Part shown: positions 42,422 to 49,665 of the stretch, piece by piece
Layout of the letters: the number at the start of each line of letters is the position of its first letter
How positions within the stretch are numbered: the stretch's first letter is position 1
Source: an uncultured bacterium
GTDB taxonomy: Bacteria > Pseudomonadota > Alphaproteobacteria > Rhodospirillales > Rhodospirillaceae
DNA: 64,000 bases
Direction of reading: 5' to 3'
NCBI GenBank assembly: GCA_903888485.1
Contig: CAISTS010000032.1
Span: 124,001-188,000 of the forward strand
Position numbers and translations under genes: made by a program
The notes under the pieces: model-generated
Database searches by the model: none
Told to the model about the DNA's origin: nothing
What the model saw: the letters and a program-made list of their open reading frames with translations, nothing else

Positions 42422-44101
42422 TTACTCCTGCGGCGCGACACAAGAGAAGCTCTTGTGGTCGTCGGTCGAGCCTTTCTTGTCCCACTTCGCAATCTGCGGA
42501 TAGGGGCATACCAAGCGGGTGCGCTCGACCCGGCTCTTGGTGTCGTTGTTGTCTTCGAACTTGGTTGCGATCATCACGTTCGGCGCGATGCCCTTGCTCA
42601 CCCACTGGTCGAGCGCGACCACCAGGTTCTTCTCGGGGCTCATGTCGAAAGCGTTGGGCGCCTGGCCGAATTGGTTGGCGCCGGGTCCGCCGCCGCAGTG
42701 ATAGACGCCGGGCGCCATGTACATACGCATGGAGTCATTGCGGCCGGAGCCGACGAACTCACCGGCCTCTTCGTAGTAGCGCACCGTGTTGAACTCGGGG
42801 AAGTTGGGATCGGACCAGCCCGCCCACATGATCAGTTTGCCGCCGCGGTTGGTGAACGGCAGGATGTTGGGGTTGTTGTGTCCGAACTCCTCGAACTTCT
42901 TGAGGACTTCGGTCGCCTGCTTGTCCCAGTCGAAGGTCTTGAAGTCCTCGGCGTGGAAGCCGGGTCCCAGCACCCACGTCAACGGACCGAACTGCGTCGG
43001 ATTGATGACCGAACCGATGGACTCTTGCGAGATGCGCACGCGCGTCGCATCGGCGAGCTCGGCGCCCGGTTGCAGGCCGTAATAGATCACATCGCCCGTA
43101 CGCGGGTTCTTGAGGCCGCCATAGATCTTCTTCAGCGTCGTCACTTGGTCGGGATGCAGGCACTGGTCGGTCTCGGCGCCCTTGCAGGTCAGCGGCGTCG
43201 GATCGAATTTGCAGGCGCGCGGGTTTTCAAGAATGCCGTCCTTTACGTCGTCCAGCATGTCGCACTGGCGCATGACCTCGTCGTGGATGGCCGGCAGCTT
43301 CTCGCGCCCGACGTAGCTGTTGCGCGTCGCGTAGTTGGCGGCGTAGGCGTAGCCTTGAAACAGTCCTAAGTGCCCGAAGTAGATGCCGGGCGAGCCCATG
43401 ATGATGCCGTCGTAGTCCTCCGGATATTTCTGCAGCTCGGCGCCGGCTTCGCCGCCGCCGGTCGAGCAGCCAACGAACAGCGATTTTTCTTGCGGCTTGC
43501 CATAGAAGGCCCGCACCACATCCTTGGCCGACGTGGTCATGGTGTGAATGCCGCGCCAGACGTAATTCGCGCGCAGCTCCGGGTTATAGCCAAAGCGGAA
43601 GCTACGCGGATCGGAGTAGCCGGGGGAACCGGAATGCGTGCCGACGTCGGTGTTGGTGGTGGCGTACCCCATGGTCACGCCTTCAAGCAGAGGACCATAG
43701 TTGATTGCGCCCGCCGACGAGCCGTTGCCGGTGCCGAGCATACGGCCGTTCCAGCGCGAGGCTTCCGGCAGCCAGACTTCGGTACGGATTTCGGCACCGG
43801 GCACCGGCGTGATCACGATCTCGACGCGGCAGAAGGTTTGCTGGGTGGCGCGCGGCGAATTGCTGGCGCCCTGGCTGCCCGGGGTGCCCCCGACGGCAGA
43901 CGTGCGGGCCTGATTGACGGTGAGTGGTTTATCGACGACCGTCGCCTTGACGATCTTCACGTCACCCTTCGAGAGCGACATCATCGCGGCGCATTGTTTG
44001 GCCGTGTTGGCGTCGGCCGCAAAGGCCGGGGCCGTGCCGGCAAGCATGGTTGCGCCGAGCAGACCGGCATAGATACCTGCGCGCGAGACTACGTTCGTCA
44101 T
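42422..44101 (-). CDS. Tannase/feruloyl esterase family hydrolase, first of three tandem paralogs
   Basis: A 559-residue secreted hydrolase, first gene of the operon. The ATG at 44101 has an excellent GGAGGA site, and the signal peptide ends near AFA. The catalytic elements are GCSTGGGEAG and VYHCGGGPGANQFG. It is much closer to the second copy than to the third. Together the three genes form a plant-phenolic esterase operon; the divergent neighbour is dsbB, which could help in forming the disulfides these enzymes need. Confidence 0.92.
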   Translation of the reverse strand: MTNVVSRAGIYAGLLGATMLAGTAPAFAADANTAKQCAAMMSLSKGDVKIVKATVVDKPLTVNQARTSAVGGTPGSQGASNSPRATQQTFCRVEIVITPVPGAEIRTEVWLPEASRWNGRMLGTGNGSSAGAINYGPLLEGVTMGYATTNTDVGTHSGSPGYSDPRSFRFGYNPELRANYVWRGIHTMTTSAKDVVRAFYGKPQEKSLFVGCSTGGGEAGAELQKYPEDYDGIIMGSPGIYFGHLGLFQGYAYAANYATRNSYVGREKLPAIHDEVMRQCDMLDDVKDGILENPRACKFDPTPLTCKGAETDQCLHPDQVTTLKKIYGGLKNPRTGDVIYYGLQPGAELADATRVRISQESIGSVINPTQFGPLTWVLGPGFHAEDFKTFDWDKQATEVLKKFEEFGHNNPNILPFTNRGGKLIMWAGWSDPNFPEFNTVRYYEEAGEFVGSGRNDSMRMYMAPGVYHCGGGPGANQFGQAPNAFDMSPEKNLVVALDQWVSKGIAPNVMIATKFEDNNDTKSRVERTRLVCPYPQIAKWDKKGSTDDHKSFSCVAPQE

Positions 44102-44305
44102 GTTGTGATCCTCCCTCACTGTCCAATGCGACGGCAAATCCTAACCCTAGCCATCCGGTCCGCCTATCCCCTTCCGCCGGCATGGCGTGACACGGCCGTG
44201 ACGGCGGCGGCCCCCTTGCGGACCATAGGACGGCACACGGCAAATTGTCCGGGCCTCTCCAACATGTTAGGACTGCGTTCCCCGCAACAGATATATAAAA
44301 GCGAC

Positions 44306-44803
44306 ATGTCAGCCGCCGTCCAACCCGGCAAAGCCGCCCTCCTCGCCGCCAGCCTTGCGTCCGCGGCGATCCTCGCGAGCGTCTTTACCGCGCAGTACGG
44401 CTTCGACCTGTGGCCCTGCTCGCTCTGTTACATGCAGCGCGTGCCGCACTTCTTCGTCGCGGTGTTCGGCGCACTCTCGCTCATGCCCGCCATCGACGGG
44501 CGCACGCGCCGCGTCATCCTGTTTCATCTCGTCGGGCTGTTCATGCTCAGCGCCGCCTTGGGTGGCTATCACGCCGGCGTCGAAGCGAAGTGGTGGCCGG
44601 GTCCGGACACCTGCACCGGCATCCGCGCCGTCGGTTCCATGACCGACGTGCTCTCGGGCCTGACCAAAGCCGGCCAGCCGGGCTGCGACGAAGTAGCCTT
44701 CGCCTTCATGGGCATCTCGCTCGCCGGCTACAACCTCATCGGTTCGGTGGTGCTTGCTGCCGGTAGTCTCTACGCCGCCCTGCGCAGGGACTGGTGGGCG
44801 TGA
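44306..44803 (+). CDS. dsbB: Disulfide bond formation protein B
   Basis: DsbB re-oxidises DsbA with ubiquinone. The 165-residue protein has four transmembrane segments, the first periplasmic pair C38-C41 in WPCSLCYMQ, and the second pair in PDTCTG and GQPGCDE. The ATG at 44306 is preferred; a longer start at 44264 is possible. It is divergent from the tannase operon and coupled at its 3' end to coq7, a ubiquinone-synthesis gene. Confidence 0.93.
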   Translation: MSAAVQPGKAALLAASLASAAILASVFTAQYGFDLWPCSLCYMQRVPHFFVAVFGALSLMPAIDGRTRRVILFHLVGLFMLSAALGGYHAGVEAKWWPGPDTCTGIRAVGSMTDVLSGLTKAGQPGCDEVAFAFMGISLAGYNLIGSVVLAAGSLYAALRRDWWA

Positions 44804-45351
44804 AAACCACCGCTGAAAACCGCCTGCCCGGCGATCCCGACCGCGCGGCGTTGATCGAACAGATCATCCGCGTCGATCAAGCCGGCGAATACGGAGCCAA
44901 GCGCATCTACGAAGGTCAGCTTGCGGTGCTCGGCAATCGTGGCGGCGCGGGCGTGATCAAAGAAATGCTGGCGCAGGAAGAGCAACACCTTGCCAAGTTC
45001 AGCGCCATCATGGCCGCGCGCGGGGTGCGCCCCACCGCGCTTGAGCCTTTCTGGCATGTGGCGGGATTTGCGCTCGGCGCTGCGACCGCGCTGCTCGGCA
45101 AAGAAGCCGCCATGGCCTGCACGGTGGCGGTGGAAGAAGTCATCGGCGAGCACTACGCCGAACAAAGCGCGGCATTGGGCGAGGATGAGCGCGATCTGCG
45201 TGAGACCATCGACGCCTTCCGCAGCGACGAGTTGCATCACCGTGACGTGAGCTTGGAACAGGGTGCGACTGCGGCGCCGGCCTATGTACCGCTGACAGCG
45301 GCCATCAAGGCCGGCACGCGGCTGGCGATCTGGTTGTCGAAAAGAATCTAA
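44800..45351 (+). CDS. coq7: Ubiquinone biosynthesis hydroxylase Coq7
   Basis: Coq7 is a diiron membrane-associated hydroxylase acting late in ubiquinone synthesis. The 183-residue protein has two helix-pair repeats with diiron ligands: E in DQAGEYGA, EEQH, and in the second half VAVEEVIGEHY and DELHHRD. Both GTG codons at 44794 and 44800 are in frame; 44800 is favoured because an AGGGA site lies 9 nt upstream and it overlaps the dsbB stop (GTGA). The stop overlaps the HNH gene stop by 4 bp. Confidence 0.94.
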   Translation: MKTTAENRLPGDPDRAALIEQIIRVDQAGEYGAKRIYEGQLAVLGNRGGAGVIKEMLAQEEQHLAKFSAIMAARGVRPTALEPFWHVAGFALGAATALLGKEAAMACTVAVEEVIGEHYAEQSAALGEDERDLRETIDAFRSDELHHRDVSLEQGATAAPAYVPLTAAIKAGTRLAIWLSKRI

Positions 45352-45905
45352 GCCGGGTCCAGCTCGGTATCCCAGTAGAGATAGTCGCGCCAACTTTCGT
45401 GCAGATAGTTGGGCGGGAAGCTGCGTCCGATCTGCTGCAGCTCAAACGAGTTGGGGCGATAGGGCCGCTGCGAGGGGAACATGTGGGCTTCTTGCGGAAG
45501 CCTGTTCGCCTTGACGAGATTGCAGCTCGAGCAGGCCGTTACCACGTTCTGCCACGTCGTCCGCCCACCGCGCGAGCGCGGGATCAGGTGATCGAAGGTC
45601 AGATCATTGGTCGGGTGCGGCGTGTGGCAGTACTGGCATTTGAATTGATCGCGCAGGAACACGTTAAACCGCGTGAACGCGGGCGAGCGTTCCATGGGCG
45701 CGTATTTCTTCAGCGAGATGACGCTCGGCAGGCGCATTTCCCAGGACGGCGAACGCACGATGTGTTCGTATTCCTGGACCACCTGGACGCGGCCGAGGAA
45801 GACCGCTTTGATGGCTTCCTGCCACGACCAAAGCGACAGCGGAAAGTAGCTGAGCGGACGGAAGTCCGCGTTCAGAACCAGGGCCGGACAGGTTTCGAGC
45901 AACAT
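45348..45905 (-). CDS. HNH endonuclease family protein
   Basis: A 185-residue protein with an HNH domain (about residues 75-145): zinc pairs CQYC and CSSCN and the core TFDHLIPRSRGGRTTWQNVV. The N-terminal part (LVLNADFRPLSYFPLSLWSW) marks the widespread chromosomal subfamily found in many bacteria. Its physiological role is not established; the neighbouring genes are housekeeping and show no homing or phage features. It is convergent with coq7. Confidence 0.9.
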   Translation of the reverse strand: MLLETCPALVLNADFRPLSYFPLSLWSWQEAIKAVFLGRVQVVQEYEHIVRSPSWEMRLPSVISLKKYAPMERSPAFTRFNVFLRDQFKCQYCHTPHPTNDLTFDHLIPRSRGGRTTWQNVVTACSSCNLVKANRLPQEAHMFPSQRPYRPNSFELQQIGRSFPPNYLHESWRDYLYWDTELDPA

Positions 45906-46006
45906 TCGTCCCCACCAGATCGCCGTCTAGAGGGAGCAGTGTAGCAAGTCTCGGCGGGAATACAAAATGTGGTATTCGTGACAGCCGCAGCCCACCAGCC
46001 CTTCCC

Positions 46007-46873
46007 ATGACCGCCGCTCCCCACAAAGACTCGACCCCCGTTACCCGCTTTGCCCCAAGCCCCACAGGCTATGTGCATCTCGGAACGGCCTATTCGGCCC
46101 TTTTCGCCGCCAACGCGGCCGGACCGCGCGAGCGTTTCATCCTGCGCATCGAGGACATCGACACCGGCCGGGCCAGGCCGGAATTCGAGACGGCGATTTT
46201 CGAAGACCTCGCTTGGCTGGGCCTTCAATGGGAGCAGCCCGTGCGCCGTCAGTCGGAGCACTTCGCCGCCTATGCCGCCGTCACCGCCGACATGGAGAAA
46301 CAGGACCTGCTCTATCCGTGTTTCTGCACCCGCGCCGAGATCGCGCGCGAGATTGCCGCAGCATCGACCGCGCCGCACCTCGCGGCGGGTCCGGACGGCC
46401 CGGTTTATCCCGGCACCTGCCGGCACCTGACGGGCACCGAGCGCCGCCGGCGCATTGACGCCGGCACGCCTTATGCCCTGCGCCTGCGCGTGGATGCGGC
46501 TAAGGAGATGACCGGACCGTTGACCTGGACCGATGCCGCGCGCGGCACGGTGGACGCCACGCCGGAAATTTTCGGTGATGTCGTACTGGCCCGCAAAGAC
46601 ACGCCGGCGAGTTATCACCTCGCGTGTACCTGGGACGATGCGCTGCAGGGCGTGACTTTGGTCACGCGCGGCGAGGAACTGGCGCCGGCGACGCACATCC
46701 ATCGTCTGCTGCAAGCCCTATGGAAAGTGCCGACGCCGCGCTACCACCATCACAAGCTAGTGCTCGCTCCGGACGGCAAGAAGCTGTCGAAGCGCGATAA
46801 AGCGCTCACCCTCCGCGCTTTACGCGCAGAGGGCAAGACTCCCGAAGACATCAAGGCAATGGTAGGACTTTAA
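46007..46873 (+). CDS. gluQ: Glutamyl-Q tRNA(Asp) synthetase
   Basis: GluQRS attaches glutamate to queuosine in tRNA-Asp. The 288-residue protein is a GluRS catalytic domain without an anticodon-binding domain, which defines the family. Class I motifs are visible: RFAPSPTGYVHLGTAYSAL (HIGH region), RIEDIDTGRARPEFE, YPCFCTRAEI with the zinc cysteines, and KLSKRDKALTL (KMSKS region). It fits functionally with queE/D/C, also in this window. The stop overlaps the acyltransferase stop. Confidence 0.93.
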   Translation: MTAAPHKDSTPVTRFAPSPTGYVHLGTAYSALFAANAAGPRERFILRIEDIDTGRARPEFETAIFEDLAWLGLQWEQPVRRQSEHFAAYAAVTADMEKQDLLYPCFCTRAEIAREIAAASTAPHLAAGPDGPVYPGTCRHLTGTERRRRIDAGTPYALRLRVDAAKEMTGPLTWTDAARGTVDATPEIFGDVVLARKDTPASYHLACTWDDALQGVTLVTRGEELAPATHIHRLLQALWKVPTPRYHHHKLVLAPDGKKLSKRDKALTLRALRAEGKTPEDIKAMVGL

Positions 46874-48111
46874 CGGCCTGCCGGTGTCGGCAGGCCGGCG
46901 TGAAACTGCAGCAGCGCCAGCGCCCGCCGGTATTTCTGACCGTTGAGCGCACAGCCGATGAAGGTGGCGCGCGCGAACACGTCATAGGTCACAAAGCCGA
47001 AGATGGCCGCGGCGCTCATGACGATGATCATCTTCGCGCCGGCCGTCAGATGCGCGCCCGACAGCATGCCGACCAGAAACAACAGGAACGGCAAGTGCAC
47101 GAGGTACACCCAGTAGGAACCATCGACGATGTAACGCATCACCGCCGAGGGTTTATCGAGATAGCGCAGGAACAGACCAGTCGCGCCAAAGAACATCATC
47201 CAGGCAACGATACCGCCGGTTACTGACCACAGCGCGAGCGCACCGCCGGTGTGCTGATCGGCGCCGAAAACCGGCGAGATGAAATACTTCACGGCGATGT
47301 AGATCGCGAGCGCGCCCGCGACCTGCGCCCAGGCGAGGCGCGTAAAGCCGGCGATCAGGTCGCGCTGCGCATACAGCAGCCAGCCGAAGCCGAAGAACAC
47401 GCCGTAGGCAATCACGATGAAAGCGTCCGGAATGAATACGGTCGTGGTGTGCAGGAAGCCCTGCATCGGGGCGAGCGTGAAGGCCGTCACAATGCCCGGC
47501 ACGATCACACGCAACACTGGTTGCTGAACGAGCGCGCGAAATACACGCGCAACGCCTGCGCGGAACGCGGCCGGAAGATGCTTGCAAGCCGCGGCAATCA
47601 CGACGGCGCCGACATAGAAGTAGAGCAGGTAATAGAGGAACCACAGGTGCATGGTGAACGTGGGCAGATAAGGCGGCGAGGTCTGCGCCACCGCCCAGAC
47701 CGCGCGCCAGCCCGCGGCGATGCCGCCCTTGGCCGCGACGTTGGCGAAGATGAAGGCGAAGTTGGTGGCCGGGAACAGCAGCAGCAGCGCGATGGCGAAG
47801 GGAATGCCGATGCGCTTGACGCGGTTCTCAAGCAGGCCGGCGGCGCCGCGCTTGCTGTACAGCATGGCGGCGAACAAGCCGGCCAGCACAAAGAAGATCG
47901 GCATGCGGAAGACGTGGATGAAGGACACCAGGAAATCGGCCGAGCCGCTGAGCGCGGCGTCCTGATAGGGCCAGACCTTGCCGAGGCCGATCACCATGTA
48001 GGAACATGCGCCGTGCAAGACGAGGCCCAGCAGCATCATGGTGCCGCGCAAGCCGTCGAGCGCGTGCATGCGCTCCGTGCTGTCCGCAACTGCGCTCTGT
48101 CCGTCAGCCAT
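46870..48111 (-). CDS. Membrane acyltransferase-3 family protein (OpgC-like), preceded by a lux box
   Basis: A 413-residue protein with about ten transmembrane segments. The acyltransferase-3 signatures are HALDGLRGTMMLLGLVLHG (catalytic His region), VFRMPIFFVLAGLFAAMLY and SYWVYLVHLPFLLF. These enzymes move acyl groups onto periplasmic or surface carbohydrates, for example OpgC succinylating glucans. The ATG at 48111 is supported by an AGAGGA site. The lux-box-like repeat at 48173-48192 is 61 nt upstream, nearly the same spacing as at luxI, so quorum control is likely. The substrate is unknown. Confidence 0.9.
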   Translation of the reverse strand: MADGQSAVADSTERMHALDGLRGTMMLLGLVLHGACSYMVIGLGKVWPYQDAALSGSADFLVSFIHVFRMPIFFVLAGLFAAMLYSKRGAAGLLENRVKRIGIPFAIALLLLFPATNFAFIFANVAAKGGIAAGWRAVWAVAQTSPPYLPTFTMHLWFLYYLLYFYVGAVVIAAACKHLPAAFRAGVARVFRALVQQPVLRVIVPGIVTAFTLAPMQGFLHTTTVFIPDAFIVIAYGVFFGFGWLLYAQRDLIAGFTRLAWAQVAGALAIYIAVKYFISPVFGADQHTGGALALWSVTGGIVAWMMFFGATGLFLRYLDKPSAVMRYIVDGSYWVYLVHLPFLLFLVGMLSGAHLTAGAKMIIVMSAAAIFGFVTYDVFARATFIGCALNGQKYRRALALLQFHAGLPTPAGR

Positions 48112-48172
48112 TACTGAGATCCTCTTCTTAGTGTGAGGTGAGCCCACGATCAGGCTTTTCGCGGGGCAGCGG

Positions 48173-48192
48173 ACCTGTCAGCTCTGACAGGT
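48173..48192. promoter_or_regulatory. Second lux-box-like operator, upstream of the acyltransferase
   Basis: ACCTGTCAGCTCTGACAGGT: arms identical to the repeat before luxI, only the 2-bp centre differs (CT against AA). It lies 61 nt before the acyltransferase ATG, against 63 nt at luxI. On the other side it overlaps the -35 of a plus-strand promoter. Confidence 0.82.
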
Positions 48193-48212
48193 CATTAACT
48201 AATTGATATAAT
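48184..48212 (+). promoter_or_regulatory. Near-consensus sigma70 promoter overlapping the lux box
   Basis: CTGACA (48184-48189) and TATAAT (48207-48212) are separated by exactly 17 bp. The -35 is the right arm of the lux box, so LuxR binding would directly affect, and possibly block, this promoter. It reads toward the hairpin and eutB fragment. Confidence 0.5.
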
Positions 48213-48269
48213 AACATTTATTCCAGTCGCTGCGAACCGTGCAATGTCCGGGCCGCCTCGCTAGTATCG

Positions 48270-48294
48270 CTTGGGCGCGGCTGCCGCGCCCAAG
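48270..48294. repeat. Strong 11-bp hairpin before the eutB fragment
   Basis: CTTGGGCGCGG (48270-48280) pairs perfectly with CCGCGCCCAAG (48284-48294) around the loop CTG. It ends 14 nt before the ATG of the eutB fragment. There is no T-run, so it is not a standard terminator. Confidence 0.6.
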
Positions 48295-48308
48295 TCGCGA
48301 GGGCGCCC

Positions 48309-48458
48309 ATGTATGCCAAGGCTGTTGCGGGAACGCGATATCAGTTCGCGGACCTGCGCACGCTCCTCGCCAAGGCTTCGCCGTTGCGCTCGGGCGATGT
48401 GCTCGCGGGGCTGGCCGCCGGCGACGGGACCGAAAGCGGCGCGGCGCTGCTCGGCTAA
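48309..48458 (+). pseudogene. eutB: Truncated ethanolamine ammonia-lyase large subunit (N-terminal fragment)
   Basis: The 49-codon frame reads like the extreme N-terminus of EutB: YQFADLRTLLAKASPLRSGD followed by VLAGLAAG, matching the EutB pattern YxFxDxxxxLAKAxxxRSGDxLAG. After that the sequence diverges and stops, whereas a full EutB has more than 450 residues. No eutC or other eut genes are near. This is most simply a deletion remnant of a B12-dependent enzyme; a retained mini-protein cannot be excluded, since a promoter-like sequence lies upstream. It is too short to be judged by length alone; the motif makes the case. Confidence 0.72.
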
Positions 48459-48583
48459 TATTTCCCGACGAACTCGCGGACTTCGGCGAAGGCACCGTCG
48501 ATCTCGGCGGACAGCGCGGCGATGAGCGGTAGGGCGGTCGCCCTAGCTCGCCACGCCGCCCGTGCAAAGCGCCGCGTCGGCAC
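48455..48583 (-). CDS. Possible small or remnant ORF, 42 codons
   Basis: A frame from GTG (48583) to TAG (48455), overlapping the stop of the eutB fragment. The C-terminal half (LPLIAALSAEIDGAFAEVRE followed by FVGKY) looks like a genuine amphipathic protein end. The N-terminal half is Arg/Ala-rich and not convincing. It may be the tail of another decayed gene in this 0.6-kb remnant region between the acyltransferase and xerD. Family unknown. Confidence 0.3.
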   Translation of the reverse strand: MPTRRFARAAWRARATALPLIAALSAEIDGAFAEVREFVGKY

Positions 48584-48716
48584 GTTTTGCGCTATGCATC
48601 GACAGGCATTGCGCAATCCCCAACGGCTGGGTGCGAGTCATCCGGAACAGGCTCAAAAGCCTTGTAGAACCCCTCCCCCCGCGAAAATCTCGCACAACTA
48701 CAGGTGCGAGTCGGAA

Positions 48717-49652
48717 TCATCTCCCGTTGCGTGCGGGCCTGCGGAGTTTGGCGAGGGGATGACTCTGCTGCACCAGTTTGGACAACCGCTCGTCGAGAAC
48801 ATGGGTGTAAATCTGCGTGGTGGCGATGTCGGCGTGACCCAACATTTGTTGCAGGCTGCGCAGGTCGGCGCCATGCGCCAGCAGGTGCGTAGCGAAGGAA
48901 TGGCGCAGCACGTGCGGCGAGATGCGCGCCGGCGACAGCCCGGCCTTCACGGCGATGGTCTTCAGCAGCGCCCAAAAGCCGGAACGTGTCATATGACCAT
49001 CACGCGCCGGTGCGGGAAAAAGCCGCGGCGAGGTTTTGGCGTTCTTGGGAATAAAGGCGTCGCGCACCGCGAGATAAGCAGCCAGTGCATCACGCGCCGC
49101 ACCGCCGATGGGCACCATGCGCTCCTTGGCGCCCTTGCCGCGCACGATCATCGCCGGCGGACTGGACTTGCCAAGCACCGCGCCGCGGACGGCATTCAGC
49201 GGCAACGCCACCAGCTCCGAGACGCGCAAACCGGTGGCATAGAGCAACTCGACCAGCGCCGTGGCGCGCAGGCCCTTGATGCCTTCGATTGCCTGCGCCG
49301 CATCCAGAAGGCGCTTCACTTCCGCTTCACTCAAGAACTTCGGCAGAGACCGGCCGATCTTCGGGCTGTCGAGCGCGGCCGTCGGATCGTCGGAGCGCAG
49401 ACCCTCACCGTAAAGGAACTTATAGAACTGGCGCAGGCACGAGAGCCGCCGCGCCGCCGTGCGCGGGGCGAGCGCGCTCTTCTTCATATGCGCAATGTAG
49501 CGCCGCAGGTCGTCTGTCGCGGCTGCGGCCGCATCGCCCCTGAGGAAGGCCGCCACATCGGCGAGATCGCGGCGGTACGCTTCCAGCGTACGCACGGATG
49601 CGCCACGTTCCGCCGCCATCATCTCCAGGAATGATTCGACCTGCGGGTTCAT
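48717..49652 (-). CDS. xerD: Tyrosine recombinase XerD (chromosome dimer resolution)
   Basis: A 311-residue tyrosine recombinase. The N-terminal SAM-like core-binding domain is at residues 1-85 (SVRTLEAYRRDLADVAAFL). The catalytic set is visible: Arg in YATGLRVSEL, Lys in VRGKGAKERMVPI, HxLRH as HVLRHSFATHLLAHGADL, His in LGHADIATTQIY with the nucleophilic Tyr in IYTH. Proximity to aroKB and the lack of phage features favour the housekeeping XerD over an integrase; XerC cannot be fully excluded. It follows the large exported protein with a 13-bp gap. Confidence 0.9.
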   Translation of the reverse strand: MNPQVESFLEMMAAERGASVRTLEAYRRDLADVAAFLRGDAAAAATDDLRRYIAHMKKSALAPRTAARRLSCLRQFYKFLYGEGLRSDDPTAALDSPKIGRSLPKFLSEAEVKRLLDAAQAIEGIKGLRATALVELLYATGLRVSELVALPLNAVRGAVLGKSSPPAMIVRGKGAKERMVPIGGAARDALAAYLAVRDAFIPKNAKTSPRLFPAPARDGHMTRSGFWALLKTIAVKAGLSPARISPHVLRHSFATHLLAHGADLRSLQQMLGHADIATTQIYTHVLDERLSKLVQQSHPLAKLRRPARNGR

Positions 49653-49665
49653 GCCCCGCCGATCC

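Noticed and set aside
38867-44101. tRNA-Leu plus tannase cluster as a genomic island
   Set aside because: No integrase, no repeat of the tRNA 3' end found on the far side, and base composition like the neighbours.
45348-45905. HNH gene as a homing or phage nuclease
   Set aside because: The N-terminal type belongs to a widespread chromosomal subfamily, and the neighbours are housekeeping genes.
48717-49652. XerD as the integrase of a mobile element
   Set aside because: Sequence and aroKB context fit the housekeeping recombinase; no attachment repeats or phage genes were seen.
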